This document shows, one piece after another, positions 1-8,637 of a DNA stretch of 64,000 bases; the first letter of the stretch is position 1, and the number at the start of each line of letters is the position of its first letter. A program made the position numbers and the translations under genes. Below the pieces are notes generated by a model, which saw only the letters and a program-made list of their open reading frames with translations, searched no databases and was not told where the DNA came from. The stretch lies in the NCBI GenBank assembly GCA_900473205.1, contig UCLB01000025.1, positions 54,512-118,511 of the forward strand, written 5' to 3'. The stretch is from Hyphomicrobiales bacterium. Lineage in GTDB: Bacteria; Pseudomonadota; Alphaproteobacteria; Rhizobiales; Rhizobiaceae.

Positions 1-114
1 TTCGACCCCGCACGAACCCACGTAACAAATATGTATTGCGCGCACTTGTTTCAAGCGCACGCACTCATTCGCGCGTTCTAAAATAACTCGGCTATTGGTC
101 GCACGGAAAACCGA

Positions 115-897
115 TCAGCGATAAATTCGTTCCGAAAAATTCGTCAGGCCGGACCGGATCATCAACTCGTAAATCATCCGGCGACCCATCGGATTGTGCA
201 GCCGTGTGACCTTGGCACCGAGAAACTCCGTTTCCACATGCTCGAAGGCGAGCAGTTCGGGCGCCTGCGTCACCACCTTCTCATAGAAATCGTGATATTC
301 GCGGCGACACACATAGGTCTTGTATTTCGTCATACAGAAAGCGCTGAAATCATCGCCATGCTGCCGCAGAAAATCAGACACGCCGACGGTGACTTCCGGC
401 CATTGCGGATTGAACGTATCATCAAAAGCAATCACACCGTGGTCAGCCAGAACATCCATGGCCAGTTTGCTGTCGGCCAGAACGTGGTGCAGCATATGGC
501 CGCCATCAATGCTGAAAAAGCGGACCCTGCCGACCTTCTCCAGCACCTCGTCCGGTGTCAGTTGCGTACTGTCGCCTTTGATCACCAGACTTTCATCGAC
601 CTTGAGGTTCAGGCGGTTGCCATTATCCAGAAAACGTTCGTACTGACGGCATTCGCCATCGGCATCATCGAGGTCGAACAAATCCACGGCAAGCACGTCA
701 CCGTCATTGCCAACAGCCTTGCGCAGCAGGAAGTAGGAGCGCCCATAGAATACGCCGATCTCGGCAACGCCGCCTTTCAGTGATTTCCGTTGCTGGGCGT
801 GAAGCAGTGATGTGAACACCAAAGCGTCGGGAGGATCAATATAACCTTCGACTTTTTGCAGGTCATGAAAGATGAATTTACGGTCATTCACGTTCAT
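115..897 (-). CDS. class I SAM-dependent methyltransferase, substrate unknown
   Basis: 260 aa. A Rossmann-type methyltransferase with a motif I-like segment VAEIGVFYGRS near residues 43-53, an acidic strand end (LAVDLFDLDD) that would hold the SAM ribose, and the later strands FFSIDGGH and GVIAFDD typical of the Methyltransf_24 group. An AGGG stretch 9 bases before the ATG supports the start at 897. It is flanked on both sides by A/T-rich DNA (1-114 and 898-1126) in which I see no gene, so it may be a local insertion relative to the housekeeping genes beside it. Proteins of this type often modify sugars or small molecules, but nothing here fixes the substrate. The fold is fairly sure; the function is not known. 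Confidence 0.75.
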   Translation of the reverse strand: MNVNDRKFIFHDLQKVEGYIDPPDALVFTSLLHAQQRKSLKGGVAEIGVFYGRSYFLLRKAVGNDGDVLAVDLFDLDDADGECRQYERFLDNGNRLNLKVDESLVIKGDSTQLTPDEVLEKVGRVRFFSIDGGHMLHHVLADSKLAMDVLADHGVIAFDDTFNPQWPEVTVGVSDFLRQHGDDFSAFCMTKYKTYVCRREYHDFYEKVVTQAPELLAFEHVETEFLGAKVTRLHNPMGRRMIYELMIRSGLTNFSERIYR

Positions 898-1126
898 TGT
901 GCTTTATCCCTGTTTTCTGCATCTAAAAGAGCAGATTGAATAAAATTCAATCCAGGATAGTTTTATTTAGACTATTATGCACTCACGCTATACTTCTTAT
1001 TGCACCGCAAAAACTAAGAGTAATTGAAGCAAAAATGAGACAGTGTGACTTTTTGCTTACTATTGAATATTTCTAATAATCTAATTTACGAATATTATTT
1101 GACACTTACCGGAATTATTTGCAGCG

Positions 1127-1161
1127 AAAAGCGCTCCGGAAGATGCCTCTCCCAGAGCGCT
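1127..1161 (-). terminator. Rho-independent terminator of the pseudouridine synthase gene
   Basis: On the minus strand AGCGCTC and GAGCGCT form a 7-bp stem over an 18-base loop, followed by TTTT. It lies just downstream of the pseudouridine synthase stop codon. Confidence 0.55.
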
Positions 1162-1182
1162 GTTATCGTGAATTCAGGCATT

Positions 1183-2205
1183 TTAGGCCCGCAGCGCCGC
1201 CGCCAATTCGGCCATATCGTCAGGCATATCGGTCTCGAATTCCATCACCTCGCCGGTGCGGGGATGTTCGAAGGCCAGCAGATAAGCGTGCAGAGCCTGA
1301 CGCGGAAACAGGTTCACCACGTCTCTTGCATGGTCAGGCAGAAGATTGGCCTTGGTGCGGAAGGCCGCGCCATATTCTGGGTCACCAATCAGCGGATGGC
1401 CGATATGGGCCATGTGCACGCGAATCTGATGCGTGCGGCCAGTTTCAAGACGGCACTCCACCAGTGAGGCAAGGCATGTCGCATCCGGCTTTTCGTGGAA
1501 ACGCTCTACAACATCATAATGCGTGATCGCCTCACGCGCGTCGTTGGAATCTTCGTTCTTCACCGCCCGCTTGGTGCGGTCTGCCCCACGGCCCAAAGGC
1601 GCATCGATGGTGCCGCGCAACGTCTTCGGGCGCCCCCAGACGATGGCCTTATAGGCCCGTTCCAGCGGCCCGGTGCGACCGTGGTCGGCAAATTGTGCGG
1701 CGAGATTGCGGTGGGCATTGTCGTTCTTTGCCACGACCATCACGCCGCTGGTTTCCTTGTCCAGCCGGTGAACGATGCCGGGGCGCTTGACGCCGCCAAT
1801 GCCGGAAAGGCTGTCGCCGCAGTGATGGATCAACGCATTGACCAGCGTACCGGTCCAGTTGCCAGCACCGGGATGCACGACCAGACCAGCGGGCTTGAGC
1901 AGAACGATCAGATCGTCATCCTCATACTCCACCTCCAGCGGAATATCCTCGCCCTTGGGCTCCGGGTCTTCCGGCTCGGGCATGGTGATCTCCACGCGGT
2001 CGCCCGGATGCACTTTTTTCTTCGGCTCGGTCACGGCCTTTTCGTTGAGAAAAACAGCCCCCTGCTCGATCAGCGCCTTGATGCGACTGCGCGAAAGATC
2101 GCCACCGACTTCAGCCGCCAGCCATGCATCGAGGCGGCCTTCGGCATCTTCCCCGGCAATCAGGACTTTCCTTGCGTCTCCGCCTTGTTTAAAGGGGTCG
2201 TTCAT
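1183..2205 (-). CDS. RluA/RluD-family 23S rRNA pseudouridine synthase
   Basis: 340 aa from the ATG at 2205. The upstream in-frame extension to 2262 is less likely because it would run into the neighbouring divergent gene. An N-terminal S4 RNA-binding domain (about residues 15-75) precedes the RluA catalytic domain, whose signature HRLDKETSG carries the catalytic Asp near residue 149. Enzymes of this group isomerise uridines in large-subunit rRNA; S4-containing members are usually RluC or RluD. The gene is divergent from the small membrane protein gene at 2245, leaving under 40 bases between the two starts, so promoters must overlap. The exact target uridine cannot be read from sequence. Confidence 0.9.
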   Translation of the reverse strand: MNDPFKQGGDARKVLIAGEDAEGRLDAWLAAEVGGDLSRSRIKALIEQGAVFLNEKAVTEPKKKVHPGDRVEITMPEPEDPEPKGEDIPLEVEYEDDDLIVLLKPAGLVVHPGAGNWTGTLVNALIHHCGDSLSGIGGVKRPGIVHRLDKETSGVMVVAKNDNAHRNLAAQFADHGRTGPLERAYKAIVWGRPKTLRGTIDAPLGRGADRTKRAVKNEDSNDAREAITHYDVVERFHEKPDATCLASLVECRLETGRTHQIRVHMAHIGHPLIGDPEYGAAFRTKANLLPDHARDVVNLFPRQALHAYLLAFEHPRTGEVMEFETDMPDDMAELAAALRA

Positions 2206-2244
2206 TCTTATTTTCCGATCCATCAGCAATGTCCAGGGAACCCG

Positions 2245-2634
2245 ATGACGCAGATCGAGCAAGACGAACAGGAAGACAAGCCGTTAGATCCGGCCATGGA
2301 AAAAGTTCGCCGCAAGATGATCCGTTTGCAGATCGTGTCGGGCTCCGTGATGTTTATCAGCCTTATGGCTGTCTTCGGTGCCGTTGTCTATAAGGCGGTT
2401 GGCCCTTCCAAAACCGCAACCACGGCAACGACGAACAATGCCACGGCGGTTCCGGCAGATGCGCCTGTTACCGCCACCGCCAGCTTGCCACAGGGCTTCA
2501 CCATCGAAAACGTCTCCTTCGCCAATGGCGATATGCTGTTTTACGGACGTTTGGCCAATGGCACGCGCAAGGCGCTGGTCTTCAACGTGCAGGCAGGCCG
2601 CTTCGTGGCAGACATTACCATTGATGCCCGGTGA
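2245..2634 (+). CDS. small single-pass membrane protein (DUF6476-like)
   Basis: 129 aa. It has a charged N-terminal tail of about 27 residues, one hydrophobic segment (about 28-50), a Thr/Ala-rich linker, and a compact C-terminal segment ending FVADITIDAR. This looks like an inner-membrane protein with a small periplasmic domain. The gene overlaps the next one by 11 bases, so the two are probably co-transcribed and translationally coupled. Similar small proteins sit beside RluA-family genes in rhizobia. No biochemical role is known to me. Confidence 0.75.
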   Translation: MTQIEQDEQEDKPLDPAMEKVRRKMIRLQIVSGSVMFISLMAVFGAVVYKAVGPSKTATTATTNNATAVPADAPVTATASLPQGFTIENVSFANGDMLFYGRLANGTRKALVFNVQAGRFVADITIDAR

Positions 2635-3457
2635 TCTTGCCCTCAGCGTCATCGATGATGCTGACGATCCGCGCATTGCCGCCTTCCGCGACATCCGCGA
2701 ACGCGACCTGACCGGCAGGCAGGGCCGCTTCATCGTGGAAGGCACGGTCGTTCTGCGCATGCTGGCGGCAGCGCATAAGGCGGGTCGCGATTTCGAGGCG
2801 GAAAGCATTCTGATCCTCGAAAACCGCCTGGCGGGCGTGGCGGACATTCTCGAACAGTTTCCGCCCGATGTGCCCGTCTATGTGGCGAAAGCATCGGTGC
2901 TGGATGCCGTCGTCGGCTTCCATTTGCATCGCGGCATTCTGGCATTGGGAAAGCGCAAGACCGAAAGCACCATGGTGGAAACGATCCGCCGCTTGCCGCA
3001 ATCCTCTCTGGTGCTGGCAGGTTGCGGCATTTCCAACCACGATAATCTCGGCGCGATGTTCCGCAACGCCGCAGCCTTTTACGCGGATGCCGTCTTCATG
3101 GACGCCACATGCTGCGATCCGCTCTACCGCAAATCCCTGCGCGTCTCGGTCGGCTCGGTTCTGTCCGTGCCCTATCATCGCGGCGGCGGGGCGGTGGAGA
3201 TGCTGGAGGCACTGGCAGCCGAAGGCTTCGATATCTGGAGCCTCTCCCCCGCAGGCACCGAGGAAATCCGCCAGATACCGGCATCGAACCGCATGGCGCT
3301 CGTCATAGGCACCGAGGGCGATGGCCTGCCATCGGATGTGCTGGCACGCTTCCACACCGCCCGCATCGCGCAATCGCCGCAGCTCGATAGCCTCAATGCC
3401 GGCACGGCCTCCGGTCTGGCGCTCTACCAGATGGCAAGCGCCATCGGGCGTGTCTAA
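2624..3457 (+). CDS. SpoU/TrmH-family RNA 2'-O-methyltransferase
   Basis: 277 aa from the ATG at 2624; a GTG at 2631 is an alternative. The N-terminal part (RFIVEGTVVLRML) resembles the SpoU substrate-binding domain. The C-terminal SPOUT knot shows its three motifs: N-x-GAMFRNAAAF (the RNA-contacting Asn/Arg), LVIGTEGDGLP, and SLNAGTASGLALYQ. These enzymes transfer methyl from SAM to a ribose 2'-OH of tRNA or rRNA. The target nucleotide is not evident. The gene overlaps the preceding membrane protein gene by 11 bases. Confidence 0.88.
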   Translation: MPGDLALSVIDDADDPRIAAFRDIRERDLTGRQGRFIVEGTVVLRMLAAAHKAGRDFEAESILILENRLAGVADILEQFPPDVPVYVAKASVLDAVVGFHLHRGILALGKRKTESTMVETIRRLPQSSLVLAGCGISNHDNLGAMFRNAAAFYADAVFMDATCCDPLYRKSLRVSVGSVLSVPYHRGGGAVEMLEALAAEGFDIWSLSPAGTEEIRQIPASNRMALVIGTEGDGLPSDVLARFHTARIAQSPQLDSLNAGTASGLALYQMASAIGRV

Positions 3458-3518
3458 CCGCACAATCGAACTCTTCGCACACCATCCTGTGGGCATTCTC
3501 ATATTAGCGCTTTACATA

Positions 3519-3533
3519 CGTTATATCATTACA
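3519..3533 (+). promoter_or_regulatory. Zur-like operator palindrome before aztD
   Basis: GTTATATCATTAC is an imperfect palindrome close to the alphaproteobacterial Zur pattern GTTATANNATAAC. It sits about 40 bases before the aztD start. Zinc-dependent repression is inferred from this match and from the gene's family. Confidence 0.5.
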
Positions 3534-3570
3534 TATCGAGGACGCGTAACATTGTAACGCGGAGAATAAG

Positions 3571-4788
3571 ATGCATAGGTCCTTCCTGAGATATGCAGCG
3601 GCAAGCGCAGGGATAGCGCTGTCGTGCCAGGCATTTGCCGAAGAGGAAAAACAAAGCTGGCGCCTCTTTATTGGCGATCACACCGCCCCGGTCGTGCGTG
3701 CGCTCGATCTTGCAGACGGCAAGCAGTTGGGCAAGTTCGATATCACCGGCTATGCCGCCCTGACCGCCAGTGAATCCGGCCAGACCGTCTATGCCGTTCA
3801 GTCGGATGCGGACACGACCCACGTCATCAGGACCGGCATCGCGCTGTCCGACCACGGAGAACACAGCGATATCGAGATCACCGATCCGGCGCTGCTTCCC
3901 CTCAAGATCGAAGGCAAAAAGCCCGGCCATGCCGTGCCGCACGGCGACCATGTGGTGATCTTCTATGATCGTGGCGGCGTGGCGAATACCCATTCGGAAG
4001 ATGCGTTGCTCGAGGGCAGCACTGCCCATAAAAGTCTTGATACCACGGCACCCCATCATGGCGTCGCCCTGCCGATGGGCGATTACATGCTGGTTTCCGT
4101 GCCCAACCTGAAAGCAGAAACCAAAGCCGGTGACCTGCCGCCACGGTTTGGCCTGCGCATCGTGGACAGCAAAGGCGAACAGGTTGGCGAAGTCGCCACC
4201 TGCACTGGCCTGCACGGAGAAGCCAGTTCCGCCAAAATCGCCGCTTTCGGCTGCGAAGAAGGCGTGCTGATTGCCTCACCCGTTTCCGGCAGGGAGCCGA
4301 AACTGACGATGCTGCCCTATGACAAGGAATTCCCGAAGGGCAAGGTCGGCACGCTTCTGGGTGGCAAGGCCATGCAGTTCTTTCTGGGCAATTACGGCGA
4401 TGACAGGATCGTGCTGATCGACCCCGATGCCGAAAAGCCCTACCGCCTCATCGACCTGCCGACACGCCGCGTGGATTTTGCGCTGGACCCGGCCCAAGTC
4501 AAAAACGCCTATGTGCTGACCGAAGACGGCAAGCTGCATCTGGTCGATACGCTGAGCGGCGAAATCCGCAAATCCGAAACGGTCACTGAGCCCTACAGCA
4601 AGGATGGCCACTGGCGCGACCCACGCCCGCGCCTTGCTGTTGCTGGCGACGTGATTGCCATCACCGATCCGCGTCATAGTCTGGTGCGGCTGGTCGATAC
4701 GCAGAGTTTGAAGGAAGTGCGCACCCTGCCGGTTGAAGGACAGCCCTTCACCATCGTGGCCGTTGGCGGCTCCGGCCTCGTTCACTAG
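3571..4788 (+). CDS. aztD: periplasmic zinc metallochaperone AztD-like beta-propeller protein
   Basis: 405 aa with a clear signal peptide (cleavage near residue 24, AFA|EEE). The mature protein starts SWRLFIGDHTAPVVRALDL and contains repeated beta-propeller-like blades plus His-rich segments (HAVPHGDH, TAPHHG) suited to metal binding. AztD delivers zinc to the binding protein AztC of the AztABCD transporter. Here no aztABC genes lie nearby, so the partner must be elsewhere or the protein works with another zinc importer. GGAGA at 3561 supports the start. A Zur-like box upstream suggests induction under zinc limitation. Confidence 0.75.
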   Translation: MHRSFLRYAAASAGIALSCQAFAEEEKQSWRLFIGDHTAPVVRALDLADGKQLGKFDITGYAALTASESGQTVYAVQSDADTTHVIRTGIALSDHGEHSDIEITDPALLPLKIEGKKPGHAVPHGDHVVIFYDRGGVANTHSEDALLEGSTAHKSLDTTAPHHGVALPMGDYMLVSVPNLKAETKAGDLPPRFGLRIVDSKGEQVGEVATCTGLHGEASSAKIAAFGCEEGVLIASPVSGREPKLTMLPYDKEFPKGKVGTLLGGKAMQFFLGNYGDDRIVLIDPDAEKPYRLIDLPTRRVDFALDPAQVKNAYVLTEDGKLHLVDTLSGEIRKSETVTEPYSKDGHWRDPRPRLAVAGDVIAITDPRHSLVRLVDTQSLKEVRTLPVEGQPFTIVAVGGSGLVH

Positions 4789-4811
4789 GACTTTTGCGAA
4801 TAGCAAACTCG

Positions 4812-4837
4812 ATGCCCGGCCTCTACGCCGGGCATTT
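4812..4837 (+). terminator. terminator after aztD
   Basis: ATGCCCGGC and GCCGGGCAT form a 9-bp stem with a six-base loop, followed by a short T-rich run, 24 bases after the aztD stop. Confidence 0.65.
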
Positions 4838-4943
4838 GTCATTTATGAATCAAATCTTAATCCAAAGCATTTGCATTAACCTTGTCTCAAAACCGACCAT
4901 TAAGATTTACAAATTAGTAATGAGCGGAACGAGAGGTTTCGCG

Positions 4944-5528
4944 ATGCGTGGCGTATTTGTCGTCGTTCTTCTTTTGACCGCCTTGGCAGGGTGCGCGACG
5001 GCTCCGTCGCAGATCACCAATGCCTGTGCGATTTTCGAACAGCGGAACGGCATATTCAACAACTGGAAAAAAGACGCGCAGGCGGCAGAACGGGAGTTCG
5101 GCGTGCCGGTGCCGGTCATGATGGCAACCATCTACACCGAGTCCAGCTTCCAGCCCTATGCGCGCCCGCCGCGCAACAAACTCTTCGGCTTCATTCCCTG
5201 GGGACGCAAATCCACCGCCTATGGCTATGCCCAGGCGCTGGATGGCACATGGAAGGTCTATCAGCGCGAAACAGGCCGCTGGAACGCCAGCCGCACCGAC
5301 TTCACCGACGCGATCCACTTCGTCGGCTGGTATCACGCCAAGAGCAACCGCCAGAACGGCATTGCGCTGAACGATCCCTATAATCTCTATCTCGCCTATT
5401 ACTCCGGCCATGCGGGCTATTCGAACGGCGTCTGGCGCACCAATACCGCCATTCAAAAGGCCGCCCGCCGCTCTGCCAACATGGCCATCCGCTATGAGAA
5501 GCAGTTGCAGGATTGCGGGTATCGGTAA
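4944..5528 (+). CDS. lipoprotein lytic transglycosylase-like (SLT fold)
   Basis: 194 aa from the ATG at 4944, chosen because GAGAGG stands 7 bases upstream; an ATG at 4920 in the same frame is less likely. A lipobox LTALAGC places the lipidated Cys near residue 17. The segment MATIYTESSFQPYARPP contains the Glu expected for the catalytic acid of SLT transglycosylases, and YGYAQALDGTW and YYSGHAGY follow as in that fold. It probably cleaves or binds peptidoglycan at the outer membrane's periplasmic face. It is monocistronic, with the aztD terminator upstream and a repeat element downstream. Confidence 0.78.
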   Translation: MRGVFVVVLLLTALAGCATAPSQITNACAIFEQRNGIFNNWKKDAQAAEREFGVPVPVMMATIYTESSFQPYARPPRNKLFGFIPWGRKSTAYGYAQALDGTWKVYQRETGRWNASRTDFTDAIHFVGWYHAKSNRQNGIALNDPYNLYLAYYSGHAGYSNGVWRTNTAIQKAARRSANMAIRYEKQLQDCGYR

Positions 5529-5603
5529 GGGCTTCGTAGCTTACATCAGTCCGGGGGACTTCGCACATGGTCTGCCTGTGGATGGAAGTCATCTACCTCT
5601 CCA

Positions 5604-5690
5604 CGTCATCCTCGGGCTTGACCCGAGGATCTAACCACCTCTCGGTTTTGGCAACGTGATTGGATCCTCGGGACAAGCCCGAGGATGACG
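5604..5690. repeat. rhizobial palindromic intergenic repeat (RIME-like), copy 1
   Basis: Two arms, each itself nearly palindromic (TCCTCGGGCTTGACCCGAGGA and TCCTCGGGACAAGCCCGAGGA in shortened form), face each other across about 30 bases and begin and end with GTCATCC/GGATGAC. A second copy with the same arms lies at 62191-62274. Such elements are scattered between genes in Rhizobium and Agrobacterium. Confidence 0.8.
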
Positions 5691-5723
5691 GCAATGGGCT
5701 TGGCCAAAGCTTTCTTGAACACA

Positions 5724-6335
5724 TCAAACATAAGGCGTCAAAAACGCTTTGGCCGCCTCTATCTCGTTCCCACGAATGTCATGCCCGCCAGCATGCCATT
5801 CCATCTCAACCTCCCCGCCCTGCACCCTGAAATAATCCGCCAGAGCATTTGTTAGCGGCACGGGGCAGATCGGGTCGCGCTCCCCCGCCGTTATCAGCAC
5901 GCGGCGAGAGGCAGGCGCTGGTGCGGGCTTTGGCTCGAATGGGATCAGCGGGTGCATCAGCACAGCTGCATCGAACAAATCGGGGAATTCGATCAGGACA
6001 TTCGCCAGAATATTGGCACCGTTGGAAAAGCCAAGGCCGATGACGAGGCCCGCTTCGTGCTCATCGCGGTTGGCGGTGACGAAGGCGGCCATCTGTTGGG
6101 TGGCGCGATCGAGATCAGTCATGTCGTAGACGCCTTCCGCCGTTCTGCGGAAGAAGCGGGCCGCACCGAATTCCGAGACATCGCCACGCGGTGAAATGAC
6201 GGTGGCATTCGGCAATAGCCGCGCGCCGAAATCAAAGAACTGGTTTTCGTCTCCGCCCGTGCCGTGAAAGACGAAAAAGGCAGGCTGGCCCGGCGCGCCG
6301 GCGCGGAGCTTGTGAAGATAACTATCCTTGCTCAT
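5724..6335 (-). CDS. alpha/beta hydrolase, phospholipase/carboxylesterase family (MhqD-like)
   Basis: 203 aa from the ATG at 6335, preceded by AGGAGAG. The N-terminal FVFHGTGGDENQF carries the oxyanion HGTGG. GLGFSNGAN holds the nucleophile Ser, GERDPICP the Asp and HAGGHDI the His, giving a full triad. Proteins of this size and motif set (Abhydrolase_2) include MhqD, which is induced by quinones together with a VOC ring-cleaving dioxygenase. The gene directly upstream on the same strand is such a dioxygenase, about 60 bases away, so the two probably form an operon for quinone or aromatic electrophile detoxification. Confidence 0.8.
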   Translation of the reverse strand: MSKDSYLHKLRAGAPGQPAFFVFHGTGGDENQFFDFGARLLPNATVISPRGDVSEFGAARFFRRTAEGVYDMTDLDRATQQMAAFVTANRDEHEAGLVIGLGFSNGANILANVLIEFPDLFDAAVLMHPLIPFEPKPAPAPASRRVLITAGERDPICPVPLTNALADYFRVQGGEVEMEWHAGGHDIRGNEIEAAKAFLTPYV

Positions 6336-6395
6336 GCAACTCTCCTGAGCGACCGGCGGCATTCAAGCCGCGCGGCCGTTCTTTATCTTTCTGTT

Positions 6396-7328
6396 TCAGT
6401 CTTCCAACGGCTCCAGATGCTGCTCCAGCGTGGCGCGCAAATGTTCGTGCTGCGAAGGCAGTCGAAGCGCCTCGCCCAGATGCGCCGTATCCTCGTCGCG
6501 GTCGAAACCGGGCTCGTTGGTAGCAATTTCAAACAGCACGCCACCGGGTGCACGGAAATAGATCGCCCAGAAGTAATCGCGGTCGATGACCGGCGTGACC
6601 TGATGGCCCGTGTCCATCAGCGCCTTGCGGACTTCCAACTGCTTCTCGCGATTTTCGACTGCAAAGGCGATGTGGTGAACCGAACCGGCTCCCAAACGTG
6701 CACCTGAAATATTCGGCATGGTCTCGATGTCGATCACATCCGCACCATTGCCACCCGGCATGCCCAGACGCAGCACGCCGTCCTGACGGTCGACTTCCTG
6801 ATACCCCATGAACTTCAACAGTTCCGCGGTTGCACCTTCATCTGCAAGACGCAGCGACGCACCCTGAAAACCGCGGATGGCCTGATCTTCACCGACGCCA
6901 TTGGCTGTCCACTGCGCGCGTTCGTCGTCCTTGATCTCGACCAGCGCGAAACCATCGCCATCGGGACCGGCAAAATGCAGGCGCTTGTTGCCGAAAGCCT
7001 CATCGGCCTTCAGCCCATCCACATTGGCCTTGGCAAGACGGTCCTGCCAGTAGCCAAGCGAACCCTGCGGAACGGAAAACAGCGTCGTGCCAACCTCACC
7101 CGTACCGGGACGACCGCGTGCGATGTGCGGGAATGGGAAATAGGTCATGACCGAGCCGGGGGTGCCGACTTCATCGCCATAATAGAGGTGGTAGACGTCA
7201 GGCGCATCGAAATTGACGGTCTTCTTGACGCGGCGCAGGCCGAGCGTGTCTGTGAAGAAGTGGTTGTTGCCGCGTGCGCTGGCCGCCATGGATGTGACGT
7301 GGTGCAAGCCTTTGATCTGATCCAACAT
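6396..7328 (-). CDS. VOC-family ring-cleaving dioxygenase (MhqO/LinE-like)
   Basis: 310 aa made of two vicinal-oxygen-chelate modules. The N-terminal module begins IKGLHHVTSMA with the metal-binding His and has the YHLYYGDEVGTPGS segment typical of the MhqO group. The C-terminal module has VHHIAFAV and GGVLFEIATNEPGF, giving the second His and the Glu ligand. Family members cleave hydroquinones or related aromatics with Fe(II). It lies upstream of the MhqD-like hydrolase on the same strand. Inverted repeats built from GAAC/GTTC lie in the 160-bp region upstream. Confidence 0.82.
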   Translation of the reverse strand: MLDQIKGLHHVTSMAASARGNNHFFTDTLGLRRVKKTVNFDAPDVYHLYYGDEVGTPGSVMTYFPFPHIARGRPGTGEVGTTLFSVPQGSLGYWQDRLAKANVDGLKADEAFGNKRLHFAGPDGDGFALVEIKDDERAQWTANGVGEDQAIRGFQGASLRLADEGATAELLKFMGYQEVDRQDGVLRLGMPGGNGADVIDIETMPNISGARLGAGSVHHIAFAVENREKQLEVRKALMDTGHQVTPVIDRDYFWAIYFRAPGGVLFEIATNEPGFDRDEDTAHLGEALRLPSQHEHLRATLEQHLEPLED

Positions 7329-7419
7329 TTTAAACCCCTAGAGATTGGCGGGCTCGCGGGAAGCGATGCCCTTCGTTCATGGGCTCAAGATGGTGCAGAT
7401 CACGCCGTTCGTATAGACG

Positions 7420-7473
7420 GAACGTTCAGAACGGATTGTTCTTAATTTGGAAACGATGAACTGAATTGTTCAG
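7420..7473. promoter_or_regulatory. cluster of GAAC/GTTC inverted repeats upstream of the VOC dioxygenase gene
   Basis: Three small palindromes occur in 54 bases: GAACGTTC (7420-7427), GAACGGATTGTTC (7429-7441) and CTGAATTGTTCAG (7461-7473). They lie 90-145 bases before the dioxygenase start, where a repressor would bind. The regulator is not identifiable and is not encoded next door. Confidence 0.4.
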
Positions 7474-7488
7474 CAAATGACGCGCCAC

Positions 7489-8556
7489 TCAATGGTCGTC
7501 GTCATTGGCACCCTTCACCCAGTAACCGGCCGTCACAAACGCCGTCTTCGGAAGCTTGGCTTCCTCGGCCAGCATTTTCTTGACGATGCGGGCTTCGCCC
7601 TTCTCACAGCCAACAAAAACATGCAGCCCTTGAGGACCGGACCATGGGTGCGCACGCAGCGCCTGCTCCAGCAAACCCGCCGATCCAGCGGCCTCGCCGT
7701 TGCGATAGAGCCAGTTCCAATTCATGTCTGCTTTGGAAACAATAGCCTGCCGCTCGTTCTCATTGTCGATTTCGGCATAAACGGTCAGTTTTTTGCCGGC
7801 TGGCATTTCCTCGGCCATGCGCAGCATCACAGGAAGCGCGGTCTCGTCACCGGCGAAAACATAGGTCTGCGCATCCGGCAACTCACCTCCGGGGCCGACG
7901 ATGCCGACGACATCGCCTGCCGCCGCCGTCGCGCCGAAATGCGCACCCGGCATATCGTCGCCCTCATGCATGACGAAATCGAGATCGATTTCCCCGCGCT
8001 CGACATCACCGGAACGGATGGTGTAGACGCGCCGCGCCTGCTCGTCCTCGCCCTTTGCCCAGACAATGGCACCCGTTTTCGACAGATGCGGCCAGACTGG
8101 CGTGCGGGACTGATCGCGCAGAATGAGGATGCGGACATGCAGACCGCCACTCACCAGCCGCTCGATGCCCTTGTCGATGGCAATCACCACCCGGCGCATG
8201 TTCGGCGTCAGATTATAGGCCCGGACGACACGCCCGCTGAAGAGATTGGGCATCTCGCGCATATCCGAGCCATGGCCTTCCCAGCGGAAGTCCAGAGACG
8301 TATCGCCGGTAAACTCGACGATATGTTCGGCGACCATCGCCTTGACGGACAGCAGCACATTTTCCGAAACGCAGTTGATCCTGACTGCGAAGCGCCCATC
8401 CTCGGCATCGAATGTGCCGTTGCCGTAATCCGCCTCGAAATGCAACGCCGCACCCTGACGCGTCATCGTCATATACTCGGCAAAATGCTCGTGAAAAGCA
8501 TCGACAATCGCGGCTGGATCGGGAAGAGCGACAGATGTTTGCGCAGAAAGAAGCAC
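7489..8556 (-). CDS. siderophore-interacting protein with N-terminal DUF2218 domain
   Basis: 355 aa with three parts. Residues 1-100 match DUF2218. The FAD-binding domain (about 105-225) starts GRVVRAYNLTPNMRRVVI and holds RRVYTIRSGD. The C-terminal NAD(P)H domain follows with YVFAGDETALPVMLRMAEE and VFVGCEKGEARIV. These proteins reduce ferric siderophores in the cytoplasm to release iron. The DUF2218 fusion is common in rhizobia. The position near the haem-uptake genes fits an iron role, but the region upstream shows no clear iron-regulator box. Confidence 0.85.
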   Translation of the reverse strand: MLLSAQTSVALPDPAAIVDAFHEHFAEYMTMTRQGAALHFEADYGNGTFDAEDGRFAVRINCVSENVLLSVKAMVAEHIVEFTGDTSLDFRWEGHGSDMREMPNLFSGRVVRAYNLTPNMRRVVIAIDKGIERLVSGGLHVRILILRDQSRTPVWPHLSKTGAIVWAKGEDEQARRVYTIRSGDVERGEIDLDFVMHEGDDMPGAHFGATAAAGDVVGIVGPGGELPDAQTYVFAGDETALPVMLRMAEEMPAGKKLTVYAEIDNENERQAIVSKADMNWNWLYRNGEAAGSAGLLEQALRAHPWSGPQGLHVFVGCEKGEARIVKKMLAEEAKLPKTAFVTAGYWVKGANDDDH

Positions 8557-8637
8557 CGGCTTAAACCTTCAGATTACAGTCCGGTTATCTTTAGAGCAGT
8601 CAATTTAAAAGTGCAAAGCTGTTTTTTCGCCGTGCGA

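Noticed and set aside
7407..7441. possible LexA box built from GTTC repeats
   Set aside because: The alphaproteobacterial LexA site needs GTTC-N7-GTTC; the spacings here are not 7.
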